From positions 310,001 through 374,000 of the forward strand of contig NZ_CP017755.1 in assembly GCF_001854325.1 (NCBI RefSeq): a DNA stretch of 64,000 nucleotides, read 5' to 3'. The notes below the pieces were generated by a model, which was not told the origin of the DNA, made no database searches, and saw only the letters and a program-made list of their open reading frames with translations. This stretch comes from Cupriavidus malaysiensis. GTDB taxonomy: Bacteria; Pseudomonadota; Gammaproteobacteria; Burkholderiales; Burkholderiaceae. Of this stretch, positions 9,048 through 17,835 are shown piece after piece (the first letter of the stretch is position 1; each line of letters opens with the position of its first letter). Made by a program: the position numbers and the translations under genes.

Positions 9048-9167
9048 GATCCCATCAGGCGCCGCATGGCCGGTCCATCGCCGGCCGCCTGCCCGCCGCC
9101 CCGCCATCGAGACGTTGGCATGGACACGAGACAGCGGCTGCGCAAGCCGCAATGCATGGAGCAACAC

Positions 9168-10430
9168 ATGAGGAATGCAGACCTGGTTCGCCGCAAGGAC
9201 GCCGCCACCCCGCGCGGCGTCGGCGTGATGTGCAATTTCTACGCCGAGCGGGCCGACAATGCCGAGATCTGGGACGTCGAGGGCAAGCGCTACATCGACT
9301 TCGCCGCCGGCATCGCCGTGCTGAACACGGGCCATCGCCACCCGCGCCTGCTGCAGGCGATGCAGGAGCAGATGGCGCGCTTCACCCACACCGCCTACCA
9401 GATCGTGCCCTACGCCAGCTACGTGGAGCTGGCCGAGAAGATCAATGCGCGCGCGCCCGGCCGCTTCGCCAAGAAGACGGCCTTCTTCACCACTGGCGCG
9501 GAGGCCGTGGAGAACGCCATCAAGATCGCCCGCGCAGCCACCGGCCGCCCCGGCGTGATCGCCTTCTCCGGCGGCTTCCACGGCCGCACCATGATGGGCA
9601 TGGCGCTGACCGGCAAGGTGGCGCCCTACAAGGTAGGCTTCGGCCCCTTCCCGGGCGAGATCTTCCACGCGCCCTATCCCTGCGAACTGCACGGCGTGTC
9701 GGTCGAGGACTCGCTGAAGGCGCTGCAGCAGCTGTTCAAGTCGGATATCGATCCGAAGCGCGTGGCGGCCATCATCTTCGAGCCGGTGCAGGGCGAGGGC
9801 GGCTTCCATGTGGCGCCCGCCGCCTTCGTCAAGGCGCTGCGCGCCCTCTGCAACGAACACGGCATCCTGCTGGTCGCCGACGAGGTGCAGACCGGTTTCG
9901 GCCGCACCGGCAAGCTGTTCGCCATGGAGCACTACGGCGTGGCGCCGGACCTCACCACCATGGCCAAGAGCCTGGCCGGCGGCATGCCGCTGTCGGCCGT
10001 GTGCGGGCGCGCCGAACTCATGGATGCACCGGCGCCCGGCGGCCTGGGCGGCACCTATGCGGGCAACCCGCTGGCGGTGGCCTCGGCGCTGGCCGTGCTG
10101 GAGGTCCTGGAGCAAGAGAAGCTGGTGGACCGCGGCGCGGTGCTGGGCGACCGCCTGCGGGACAAGCTGGAAGGGCTGCGCTCGCGCGTGCCGCAGATCG
10201 CGCAGGTGCGTGGCGTCGGCGCCATGATCGCGGTCGAGTTCAAGCAGGCGGACGGCAGCCCGGATCCCGACTTCACGCGCCAGGTGCAGGCGCGCGCGCT
10301 GGAGCGGGGCCTGCTGCTGCTGTCGTGCGGCGTGGACGGCAATGTGATCCGCTTCCTGTTCCCGCTCACCATTCCCGACGCCGTGATGGACGAGGCGCTG
10401 GGCATCCTCGCCGACGCGCTGCTCGGCTGA
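9168..10430 (+). CDS. gabT: 4-aminobutyrate aminotransferase (class III PLP)
   Basis: A 420-residue class III aminotransferase. [10 protein letters not shown] (108-117) binds the cofactor phosphate, [12 protein letters not shown] carries the PLP-pyridine Asp238, and [10 protein letters not shown] supplies the Schiff-base Lys267. Length and sequence fit GabT, which transfers the amino group of GABA to 2-oxoglutarate to give succinate semialdehyde. The second in-frame ATG at 9168 is preferred over 9156 because GGAG lies 7 bases ahead and the N terminus then aligns with GabT ([19 protein letters not shown]). The normal partner gabD is only a remnant downstream. Operator-like repeats lie just upstream. 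Beta-alanine or another omega-amino acid is a possible alternative substrate. Confidence 0.9.
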   Translation: MRNADLVRRKDAATPRGVGVMCNFYAERADNAEIWDVEGKRYIDFAAGIAVLNTGHRHPRLLQAMQEQMARFTHTAYQIVPYASYVELAEKINARAPGRFAKKTAFFTTGAEAVENAIKIARAATGRPGVIAFSGGFHGRTMMGMALTGKVAPYKVGFGPFPGEIFHAPYPCELHGVSVEDSLKALQQLFKSDIDPKRVAAIIFEPVQGEGGFHVAPAAFVKALRALCNEHGILLVADEVQTGFGRTGKLFAMEHYGVAPDLTTMAKSLAGGMPLSAVCGRAELMDAPAPGGLGGTYAGNPLAVASALAVLEVLEQEKLVDRGAVLGDRLRDKLEGLRSRVPQIAQVRGVGAMIAVEFKQADGSPDPDFTRQVQARALERGLLLLSCGVDGNVIRFLFPLTIPDAVMDEALGILADALLG

Positions 10431-10528
10431 GGCAGCGGCCATCCGCCGTGTGCCGGAGCCGGCCGAGGACACGCCGCTGCCGGCGCCGGCCCTGGGGCTG
10501 CCGGCAGAGCGCGCCGGCCTGCAGGGCG

Positions 10529-10630
10529 TGGCCTTCCGGCGGCGTCAAGCAATCCGGCCTGGGGCGCGAAGGTTCCAGCCTCGGCATCGAGGAGTACTTC
10601 GAGACCAAGTACCTGTGCCTGGGCGGCGTG
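10529..10630 (+). pseudogene. gabD: C-terminal remnant of succinate-semialdehyde dehydrogenase
   Basis: In the +2 frame this stretch reads as the last 34 or so residues of GabD: a [13 protein letters not shown] block, then [15 protein letters not shown], which is the family's C-terminal signature. Nothing upstream in the 295-base gap after gabT encodes the rest of the enzyme, and there is no start codon in a suitable place. It is best read as the scar of a deleted gabT-gabD pair. The GABA product would now need another SSADH, perhaps the aldehyde dehydrogenase at 13798. Confidence 0.8.
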
Positions 10631-10725
10631 GACCGCCGGGCAGGCGGCACGCCACCGGGCAGGGCAGGCATTCACAGGCATCGCGTCCGCTGGGGGGCGA
10701 TGCGCAAGGACAGCAGAGCACAGAC

Positions 10726-12480
10726 ATGAGCACAGACAACAGCACGCAAGCGCCGCGACTGCAACCGGCGCCGACAGAGCGCAACGGCGGCCGGATTCTT
10801 ATCGACCAGCTGATCATCCAGGGCGTCAAGCGCGTGTTCCTGGTGCCGGGGGAGAGCTACCTGCCCTGCATCGATGCGCTGTACGACCACCAGGACAAGA
10901 TCCAGCCCATCGTCTGCCGCCAGGAGAGCGGCGCCGGCTACATGGCGGAGGCCCACGGCAAGCTGACCGGCGAGCCCGGCATCTGCTTCGTCACGCGCGG
11001 GCCCGGCGCCACCAATGCCAGCATCGCCGTGCACACGGCCTACCAGGATTCGACGCCGATGATCCTGTTCGTCGGCCAGGTGGGCAACGACTTCGCCGAG
11101 CGCGAGGCCTTCCAGGAGATCGACTACCGCCGCATGTTCGGCCAGATGGCCAAGTGGGTGGCGCAGATCGACCGCACCGAGCGCATCCCCGAGTTCATCG
11201 CGCGCGCCTTCGCGGTGGCCACCAGCGGGCGTCCCGGCCCGGTGGTGCTGGCGCTGCCGGAGGACACGCTGTGGGGCAAGGCCAGCGTGCCGGACGTGCC
11301 GCGCTACCGCCGCGCCCACGCCGCGCCCACGCCCGACGCCATGGACGAACTGGCGCGCCTGCTCGCCGCCGCCGAGCGCCCCTTCCTGCTGCTGGGGGGC
11401 TCGGGCTGGACGCCGCAGGCCGCGCGCAGTATCGAAGGGTTTGCCGAACGCTTCGGCCTGCCGGTGGGCGTGGCGTGGCGCCGGCTGGAATGCTTCGACA
11501 ACCATCACCCGAACTTCGCCGGCCACGTCGGCTGGGGCATGCCAGAGTCACTGCGCCGCCGCGTGCAGCAGGCCGACCTGCTGATCGCGGTCGGCACGCG
11601 CATGGGCGAGGCCACTTCGGAGGGCTATTCGGTGATCGCCAGCCCGCTGCCGCAGCAGCGCCTGGTGCACGTGTATCCCGACGCCGGCGAACTGGGCCGC
11701 GTGTTCCACCCGACGCTGCCGATCGTGGCCGACGCGCCATCGTTTGCCGCCGCCGTCGACCGGCTCGCCCCCGCGCGCGAGCGCACGGGTTCCGGCGCCG
11801 CATACCAGGCTCGCCGGGCCCACGAGGCTCACGAGGAGTACCTGGCCGGACAGGAGCCCAAGGCCGCGCCGGGAAAGCTGAACCTGAACAAGGTCGCCTG
11901 CCACGTGCGTGACCACCTTCCGGCCGACGCCTGCCTCACCGTCGGCGCGGGCAACTACGCCCTCTATCCGCATGCCTATCACCGCTTCCGCGGCGTCGGC
12001 ACCAGCCTCGCGCCGACCGTCGGCTCGATGGGCTACGGCCTGCCGGCCGCCATCGCCGCCAAGCTGGAGGATCCCCGCCGCACCGTGGTGTGCTTCGCCG
12101 GCGACGGCTGCTTCCAGATGAACCTGCAAGAACTCGGCGTGGCCATGCAATACCGCGTGGGCATCGTCGTGCTGGTCTTCAACAACGGCATCTGGGGCAC
12201 CATCCGTGCCCACCAGGAGCGCGAATTCCCGGGCCGCACCGTCGCGCTGGGTTTCGACAATCCCGAGTTCAGTGAACTGGCACGCGCCTATCGCGGCTAC
12301 GGTGAAATCGTCGACAGCGACGAGGCTTTCGGGCCCGCGTTCGAACGCGCCTTGGCGTTCGCCAACGCCGAGCGCCTGCCCGCCCTGCTCGAACTGCGCT
12401 ATGACCCCGATGGCATCGCGCCGGGCATGACCCTGTCCGGCATCCGCGCCGACGCGCTCGCGCGCCAGTCCGAAGCCTGA
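10726..12480 (+). CDS. Thiamine-pyrophosphate-dependent enzyme (acetolactate synthase/2-oxoacid decarboxylase-like)
   Basis: A 584-residue three-domain TPP enzyme. Glu67 in [15 protein letters not shown] is the cofactor-activating glutamate, [13 protein letters not shown] is the family block, and GDG (459-461) with NN (486-487) forms the TPP/Mg motif. The family includes acetolactate synthase, but there is no regulatory subunit here and the neighbours are an aminotransferase, an N-carbamoyl amidohydrolase and a PuuC-like dehydrogenase. That context fits a 2-oxoacid decarboxylase such as AruI (2-ketoarginine decarboxylase). No closely spaced ribosome site is visible; AAGGA lies 15 bases before the ATG. 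Substrate is inferred only. Confidence 0.85.
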   Translation: MSTDNSTQAPRLQPAPTERNGGRILIDQLIIQGVKRVFLVPGESYLPCIDALYDHQDKIQPIVCRQESGAGYMAEAHGKLTGEPGICFVTRGPGATNASIAVHTAYQDSTPMILFVGQVGNDFAEREAFQEIDYRRMFGQMAKWVAQIDRTERIPEFIARAFAVATSGRPGPVVLALPEDTLWGKASVPDVPRYRRAHAAPTPDAMDELARLLAAAERPFLLLGGSGWTPQAARSIEGFAERFGLPVGVAWRRLECFDNHHPNFAGHVGWGMPESLRRRVQQADLLIAVGTRMGEATSEGYSVIASPLPQQRLVHVYPDAGELGRVFHPTLPIVADAPSFAAAVDRLAPARERTGSGAAYQARRAHEAHEEYLAGQEPKAAPGKLNLNKVACHVRDHLPADACLTVGAGNYALYPHAYHRFRGVGTSLAPTVGSMGYGLPAAIAAKLEDPRRTVVCFAGDGCFQMNLQELGVAMQYRVGIVVLVFNNGIWGTIRAHQEREFPGRTVALGFDNPEFSELARAYRGYGEIVDSDEAFGPAFERALAFANAERLPALLELRYDPDGIAPGMTLSGIRADALARQSEA

Positions 12481-12504
12481 CGACCCGCAGCAAGGAGCAC
12501 GGAT

Positions 12505-13758
12505 ATGAACACGCTGAACATCAACGGCGAGCGCCTGTGGCAAGCGCTGATGGACCTGGCCGCGATCGGGGCCACCCCGAAGGGCGGCAATGCGCGCCTG
12601 GCGCTGACCGCGCTGGACGGCCAGGGCCGCGACCTGCTGGTGCGCTGGATGCGCGAGGCCGGGCTGGCCGTGACGGTCGACCAGGTGGGCAATATCTTCG
12701 GCCGCCGCGCGGGCCGCAACGACGCGCTGCCGCCGGTCATGACCGGCAGCCATATCGACACCCAGCCGACCGGCGGCAAGTTCGACGGCTGCTACGGGGT
12801 GCTGGCAGGGCTGGAGGTGATGCGCACGCTGGCCGAGCGGGGCATCGTCACCGAGGCGCCGCTGGAGCTGGCCATCTGGACCAATGAGGAGGGCTCGCGC
12901 TTCCTGCCGGTGATGATGGGTTCCGGCGTGTTCGCCGGCGTGTTTCCGCTGGAGACGGCGCTGGAGGCGCGCGACAGCGAAGGCAAGCGCGTCGCCGACG
13001 AGCTGGCCGCCATCGGCTATGCCGGCGGCGCGCCGGTCGGCCGTGAGGTCGGTGCCTACTTCGAGGCGCATATCGAGCAGGGCCCGGTGCTGGAGGCCGC
13101 CGACCGCGTGATCGGCGTCGTCACCGGCTCGCTCGGCGTGCGCTGGTATGACGTGACCGTGACCGGCATGGAGGCGCACGCGGGCCCCACGCCCATGCCG
13201 ATGCGCCGCGATGCGCTGTTCGGCGCGACCTTCCTGATGCAAGAAGTGGTGAAGATCGCCCGCGACTTCGCCCCGCACGGGCGCGGCACGGTCGGCGTGG
13301 TCAACCTCCATCCCGGCTCCCGCAACGTGATTCCCGGCGCCGTCCGCTTCACCGTCGACCTGCGCCATGAAGACGCGGAGCAGCTCGCGCGGATGGACGC
13401 GCGTTTCCGCGCCGCCTGCGCGGCGGTGGCCGATGGCACCACCACCGGGGCGGTGCTGCCGGTCGACGTGCAGCAGGTGCAGTACTTCAAGCCGACTCCC
13501 TTCGCGCGGGAACTGGTCGAGCAGGTGCGCGCGGAAGCCGCCGCGCGCGGTCTCACGCACCAGGACATCGTCACCGGGGCCGGCCACGACGCTGTCTACA
13601 TCGCCGGCGTGGCGCCCACGGCGATGATCTTCGTGCCCTGCAAGGACGGCATCAGCCACAACGAGATCGAGGACGCCAGGCCCGAACACCTCGAGGCCGG
13701 CGCCAATGTGCTGCTCGGCGCCATGGTGGCGCGGGCCGGCCTTCCCGCCGGCGCCTGA
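12505..13758 (+). CDS. M20-family Zn hydrolase, N-carbamoyl-amino-acid/ureido amidohydrolase type
   Basis: A 417-residue metallohydrolase of the HyuC/AmaB/beta-ureidopropionase/allantoate amidohydrolase group. Metal ligands are visible as His83 and Asp94 (GSHIDTQPTGGKFDG), Glu128-Glu129 (WTNEEGSRF), His189 (EAHIEQGP) and His385 (GISHNEIE). GHDAVYIAGVAPTAMIFVP near the end is typical of the group. These enzymes release CO2 and ammonia from an N-carbamoyl (ureido) amino acid, or water-cleave related amidines. AGGAG precedes the ATG at good spacing, and the gene follows the TPP enzyme by 24 bases. In context the proposed substrate is 4-ureidobutyrate (N-carbamoyl-GABA), giving GABA for GabT. Confidence 0.85.
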   Translation: MNTLNINGERLWQALMDLAAIGATPKGGNARLALTALDGQGRDLLVRWMREAGLAVTVDQVGNIFGRRAGRNDALPPVMTGSHIDTQPTGGKFDGCYGVLAGLEVMRTLAERGIVTEAPLELAIWTNEEGSRFLPVMMGSGVFAGVFPLETALEARDSEGKRVADELAAIGYAGGAPVGREVGAYFEAHIEQGPVLEAADRVIGVVTGSLGVRWYDVTVTGMEAHAGPTPMPMRRDALFGATFLMQEVVKIARDFAPHGRGTVGVVNLHPGSRNVIPGAVRFTVDLRHEDAEQLARMDARFRAACAAVADGTTTGAVLPVDVQQVQYFKPTPFARELVEQVRAEAAARGLTHQDIVTGAGHDAVYIAGVAPTAMIFVPCKDGISHNEIEDARPEHLEAGANVLLGAMVARAGLPAGA

Positions 13759-13797
13759 GGCGCCGCGCATGCGACTACCTTCCGCTGGAAACGCATC

Positions 13798-15297
13798 ATG
13801 ACTGAGACGAAAGACCTCGCTTACTGGCGTGCCCTGGCCGAGCGCGTGCCGTTGCGCACCCAGGCCTATATCGACGGCCGCTGGGCCGATGCCGCCGACG
13901 GTGCCACCTTCGACACAGTGAACCCGGCCACCGGCCAGGTCATCGCAGCCGTGGCCGCCTGCGGCGGCGCCGACGTGGACCGCGCGGTGGCGGCGGCGCG
14001 GCGCGCCTTCGACCAGGGCATCTGGTCGGGCCTGCCGCGCAGCGCGCGCAAGGCCGCCCTGCTGAAGCTGGCCGCCCTGGTCGACACGCACCGCGAAGAG
14101 CTCGCGGTGCTCGAGACGATCGACATGGGCAAGCCGATCGCCGACACCCTCGGCTACGACATCCCGGAGGCCGCGCGCACCTACGCGTGGTATGCCGAGG
14201 CGATCGACAAGATCTACGACGAGATCGCGCCCACCGCGCCCGAGGTGCTGGCGACCATCACGCGCGAACCGCTGGGCGTGGTGGCCGCGGTGGTGCCCTG
14301 GAACTATCCGCTGCTGATGGCGAGCTGGAAAGTGGCGCCGGCCCTGGCCGCCGGCAACAGCGTGGTGCTCAAGCCGGCCGAGCAGTCGCCCCTGACGGCG
14401 CTGCGGCTGGCCGAACTGGCCGAACTGGCCGGCATCCCGGCCGGTGTCTTCAACGTGGTGCCGGGCCTGGGCGCTGTCGCGGGACAGGCGCTGGGGCTGC
14501 ATGCGGACGTGGACTGCGTGGCCTTCACCGGCTCGACCGCCACCGGCAAGCGTTTCCTGCAGTACGCCGGGCAGTCCAACCTCAAGCGTGTCTGGCTGGA
14601 GTGCGGCGGCAAGTCGCCGCACATCGTCTTCGACGACTGTCCCGACCTGGACCGTGCCGCGCGCGCGGCGGCGGTCGGCATCTTCAACAACCAGGGCGAG
14701 ATCTGCATCGCCGGCTCGCGGCTCTACGTGCAGGACGGCATCTACGACCGCTTCATGGCAAAGCTCGAAGCCTGCGCCGCCACGATGCAGCCGGGCGATC
14801 CGCTCGATCCCGCCTCGGCCATGGGCGCCATCGTCGACCGGGCCCAGCTCGACCGGGTCTTGTCGTACGTGCACGCGGGCCGCGAAGAGGGTGCCCGCCT
14901 GCGCCTCGGGGGCGAGCGGGTGCGCACCGACAGCGGCGGCTTCTACCTGCAGCCCACCATCTTCGAATGCCCCAGCCAGGCGCTGAAGATCGTGCGCGAG
15001 GAGATCTTCGGTCCGGTGCTGGCCGTGACCCGCTTCCACACCGAGGAGGAAGCGGTACGCATGGCCAACGATTCGCCGTACGGGCTGGGCTCCGGCCTGT
15101 GGACGGCGAACCTGGCGCGCGCCCATCGCGTGTCGCGCCGGCTGCAGGCGGGCCTGGTCTGGGTGAACTGCTACATGGACGGCGACGTCACGGTTCCCTT
15201 CGGCGGAGTCAAGCAGTCCGGCTCGGGGCGCGACAAGTCCCTGCACGCGCTGGACAAGTACACCGACCTGAAGACCACCTGGATCAGCCTTGCCTGA
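13798..15297 (+). CDS. Aldehyde dehydrogenase, PuuC/KauB-like
   Basis: A 499-residue full-length NAD(P) aldehyde dehydrogenase. VVPWNYPLLMASWKVAPAL and FTGSTATGK build the nucleotide site, Glu268 is in LECGGKSPHIVF, and the catalytic Cys303 is in NNQGEICIAGSR. The pattern of YAEAIDKIYDEIAP followed by ATITREPLGVV is close to gamma-aminobutyraldehyde or 4-guanidinobutyraldehyde dehydrogenases (PuuC, KauB). It lies 39 bases after the M20 hydrolase and probably oxidises the aldehyde made by the TPP enzyme. With gabD lost, it might also take succinate semialdehyde. A gap of 211 bases to the next gene contains an AT-rich patch. Confidence 0.9.
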   Translation: MTETKDLAYWRALAERVPLRTQAYIDGRWADAADGATFDTVNPATGQVIAAVAACGGADVDRAVAAARRAFDQGIWSGLPRSARKAALLKLAALVDTHREELAVLETIDMGKPIADTLGYDIPEAARTYAWYAEAIDKIYDEIAPTAPEVLATITREPLGVVAAVVPWNYPLLMASWKVAPALAAGNSVVLKPAEQSPLTALRLAELAELAGIPAGVFNVVPGLGAVAGQALGLHADVDCVAFTGSTATGKRFLQYAGQSNLKRVWLECGGKSPHIVFDDCPDLDRAARAAAVGIFNNQGEICIAGSRLYVQDGIYDRFMAKLEACAATMQPGDPLDPASAMGAIVDRAQLDRVLSYVHAGREEGARLRLGGERVRTDSGGFYLQPTIFECPSQALKIVREEIFGPVLAVTRFHTEEEAVRMANDSPYGLGSGLWTANLARAHRVSRRLQAGLVWVNCYMDGDVTVPFGGVKQSGSGRDKSLHALDKYTDLKTTWISLA

Positions 15298-15508
15298 TAT
15301 CGCCGGGCGGGGCGCGCATCGCTGTGCCCGGCTGCGGGGCAGGCCGGGCTACCGCTCGGCCTGCAGTCGTTCGATCCATACGTCGGAAAGGCGGGCCGTG
15401 AATCTGCTTTTGAGTTAAATCTTGTGAAGTTGATTTACGTGTTCTGGTTCCGTACCTAAAGTGGTGTGGTGCTGTCATCAGGGCGCTGCGATCCGGAGGC
15501 GTACTGCT

Positions 15509-15931
15509 ATGGCGTTACTTTCCATGGAGTTGGCTTCGATGAGCTTGTCTGCCCGACTCATTTCCCTGCGCAAGGCGCGTGCCCTGACGCAGCAAGGCTT
15601 GGCCGGTGCCATCGGCATCCACGTCCAGCAGATCAAACGCTATGAGGCCGGCTCTTCCGAGCCTTCCGCAGAAGTCTTGCGCAAGATCGCCAGAACCTTC
15701 GCCATCTCGACCGATTGGCTGCTGTTCGAGGAGGGGGAGCGTGCTCCATCCGATGACCTCGTCTCGCAGTTCGAAGCCGTTAGCCAGCTTTCGGACGACG
15801 AGCGCGCCATTGTCAAGGAAGTCATCGACAGCCTCGTTATCAAGTACCAGACGAGGCGCTGGAATGCTGCGAGGCAGACGCCCGCGGTCAAGACGGCTGC
15901 GACGCGAGGCGACTCGGGAGCCGATCGATAA
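15509..15931 (+). CDS. XRE/Cro-CI-type helix-turn-helix regulator
   Basis: A 140-residue DNA-binding protein. Residues 11-62 form a classical XRE helix-turn-helix (LISLRKARALTQQGLAGAIGIHVQQIKRYEAG, then PSAEVLRKIARTFAISTDWLLF). The rest is a short charged helix and a disordered tail. The ATG follows CGGAGG at a good distance; an earlier frame start has none. The 15410-15460 region upstream is unusually AT-rich for this window (TTGATT at 15430 is a possible -35). The SymE-type gene starts 93 bases after its stop, an arrangement that suggests it regulates the toxin. Base composition of the leader hints at acquisition by transfer. Confidence 0.88.
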   Translation: MALLSMELASMSLSARLISLRKARALTQQGLAGAIGIHVQQIKRYEAGSSEPSAEVLRKIARTFAISTDWLLFEEGERAPSDDLVSQFEAVSQLSDDERAIVKEVIDSLVIKYQTRRWNAARQTPAVKTAATRGDSGADR

Positions 15932-16024
15932 GGATCAGCGAAGTACCGCTGAAGAAGCGCGGGCCGTGAGTGCACCAACACCCGCGGCCCGCTGACCACC
16001 ACCAACTCACCAAAGGAGTTGATC

Positions 16025-16246
16025 ATGGCTGACGCCAATCTTAAGGCACGTTCGCCCGTCACGGAACGTTTTGTGACCATCCAGCAATCGCAACGCCATC
16101 AGCGCAACGGGAGAAGCCGCTCCACGCCGCCGCTTTATCCGTGGATGAAGCTCGCCGGCCGGTGGATCGAGCACGCGGGCTTCGAGGCCGGGCAGCGTGT
16201 CAGGATCGCTGTCGAACAGGGGCGGCTGGTCATTACCGCCGAGTAG
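16025..16246 (+). CDS. SymE-family toxin (type I toxin-antitoxin related)
   Basis: A 73-residue basic protein. From residue 35 it matches the SymE pattern of a PPLYPWMKLAGRWIEHAGF segment, then GQRVRIAVEQGRLVIT, the AbrB-like swapped-hairpin fold found in the E. coli SOS-induced RNA-cleaving toxin SymE. AAAGGAG lies six bases before ATG 16025, which is preferred over a TTG two codons earlier. In E. coli the toxin is restrained by an antisense RNA (SymR), LexA and Lon. Here an XRE regulator is encoded just upstream. No antisense promoter could be identified by eye. Confidence 0.8.
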   Translation: MADANLKARSPVTERFVTIQQSQRHQRNGRSRSTPPLYPWMKLAGRWIEHAGFEAGQRVRIAVEQGRLVITAE

Positions 16247-16264
16247 AAGCTCAGGGGAAACCAC

Positions 16265-16457
16265 TATTTGACATCCATTCAAATAACGCCGATATTTGAC
16301 AGCATATCAAATAAAGCGTGACGCCGGCTTCCACGGCGCCTGCCGTGCCGGATCCTGCTGCAGGCAGCGGTGAGGCCGCTTGTGTCGCCTGTCTGCGACG
16401 TCAGCGTGACTCTTCTGCGCGACTTTCACGCGACTTTATTTGAGACTATGTCAATAA
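16265..16457. promoter_or_regulatory. Three 21-bp palindromes (TATTTGA-N7-TCAAATA) over the aryl-operon promoter
   Basis: Sites: 16265-16285 and 16293-16313 are perfect 7-7-7 palindromes; 16437-16457 has one good half (TATTTGA) and a degenerate second half (TCAATAA). A perfect -35 TTGACA at 16268-16273 lies inside site 1, and a -10-like GATATT at 16291-16296, 17 bases on, overlaps site 2. A bound repressor would therefore block polymerase. The same palindrome is found before the porin at 25607, and a TetR gene lies between. Confidence 0.75.
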
Positions 16458-16504
16458 TGCCGGGCCGATGGGGCCGCGGCATCCAGAACCAAGGAGACGG
16501 CATC

Positions 16505-17758
16505 GTGACAGAGCAGGACAAGGCCCAGGTGACGGCGGGGATGCGCGGCGCATCGTGGGATGCGCGGCTGATGGCCCGTCCCTACCAGATGGTGCCGTAT
16601 GCCTTGAGCACCGCCGACGGGCAGCGTACGCTGGGATTCCTCTTCACCGTCACCGGCAAGGAGCGCACCGTGGTCTCGCTGATGCATCCGCGCGAGATGG
16701 CGATCACGCACTATCTCGTGCCGTTCGTGCTGGACGCCGGCTGCGCCTGCTGGGTGCAGGGGCCGCGCTCGATCGGCAACGACCTGCGGCTGGAGCACGA
16801 GATCGCCCTGCTCGATGTGGCGGCGGGCATGTCGCACCTGCGCGACCTCGGCTACGAGCGCATCGTGCTGCTCGGCAACTCGGGCGGCGCGGGCCTCTAC
16901 ACCTTCTACAACCAGCAGGCGCTGACGCCGCGCGAGCTGCGCATCGCGCGCACGCCGGCGGGCCGGCCGACGCTGCTGGGCGAAGTGCCCATGCCGGAGG
17001 TGGACGGCATGATCCTGGTGTCGCCGCATCCCGGCCAGGGCAAGCTGCTGATGAGCGGCCTCGACGCCTCGGTGGTCGACGAGCAGGATCCGATGCGTGC
17101 CGACCCGGCGCTGGACCCGTTCGCCGCAGCCAACGGCTACGACGCGCAGACGGGGCAGGCGCGCTATGCGCCCGGGTTCGTCACGCGTTACCGCGAGGCG
17201 CAGGCGGCGCGCGTGACGCACATCGACGCGCATGCGCGTGCCTTGCTGCAGGCCAAGCAGGAGGCCCACCGGCGCGTCAAGGCTGGCACTGCGAGCGAGG
17301 TGGAGCGCCGCGTCGCCGCGCACGCGCCGGTCTTCACCGTGTGGCGCACCGACGCCGACCTGCGTGCCTGGGATACCACGCTCGACCCGTCGGACCGCAA
17401 GCCCGGTTCGCTGTGGGGCAGGGACCCCTTCGTCTCCAACTGGGGCAGCGTGGGGTTCGCGCGCGTGGTGACGCCCGAATCGTGGCTGTCGACGTGGTCG
17501 GGGCTGTCGTCGAACGCCTCGCTGGACAAGACGCTCGGCAGCCTGCACCAGCCGACCCTGCTGATCGAGTACACCGGCGACCAGTGCACCTTCCCCGCCG
17601 AGATCCGCGCCATCTACGAGCAGATCCCCGCCGCCGACAAGCGCCACCTGCGCGTGCGCGGCAACCATCACGGCATGGCGCTCGGCCGCGACGAGGAGCC
17701 GGGCCAGCGCGTGGCCGGGCGGCATATCGTGGAATGGCTGCGCGAGACCATGGTTTAG
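16505..17758 (+). CDS. Alpha/beta-fold hydrolase of the aryl-acid operon
   Basis: A 417-residue serine hydrolase. The nucleophile elbow is GNSGGAG with Ser126, preceded by RIVLLGN, and a late RGNHHGMA supplies His388/His389. Between them lies a cap of about 150 residues, larger than in simple esterases. The GTG start at 16505 is chosen because AAGGAG lies eight bases ahead; earlier in-frame ATGs fall in the operator region. It is the first gene of the unit continuing to the MFS at 23034. In this setting it may cleave a C-C or C-N bond of the ring-opened product to yield maleate, replacing the usual fumarylacetoacetase-fold hydrolase or NicD. That role is inference. Confidence 0.78.
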   Translation: MTEQDKAQVTAGMRGASWDARLMARPYQMVPYALSTADGQRTLGFLFTVTGKERTVVSLMHPREMAITHYLVPFVLDAGCACWVQGPRSIGNDLRLEHEIALLDVAAGMSHLRDLGYERIVLLGNSGGAGLYTFYNQQALTPRELRIARTPAGRPTLLGEVPMPEVDGMILVSPHPGQGKLLMSGLDASVVDEQDPMRADPALDPFAAANGYDAQTGQARYAPGFVTRYREAQAARVTHIDAHARALLQAKQEAHRRVKAGTASEVERRVAAHAPVFTVWRTDADLRAWDTTLDPSDRKPGSLWGRDPFVSNWGSVGFARVVTPESWLSTWSGLSSNASLDKTLGSLHQPTLLIEYTGDQCTFPAEIRAIYEQIPAADKRHLRVRGNHHGMALGRDEEPGQRVAGRHIVEWLRETMV

Positions 17759-17835
17759 GGCCGGTGTGCCGCCACGCCCCGGCGGCGCCATCGACCGATC
17801 GAGACACCGAAAACGACAGACAGAGGTAGACAGAC

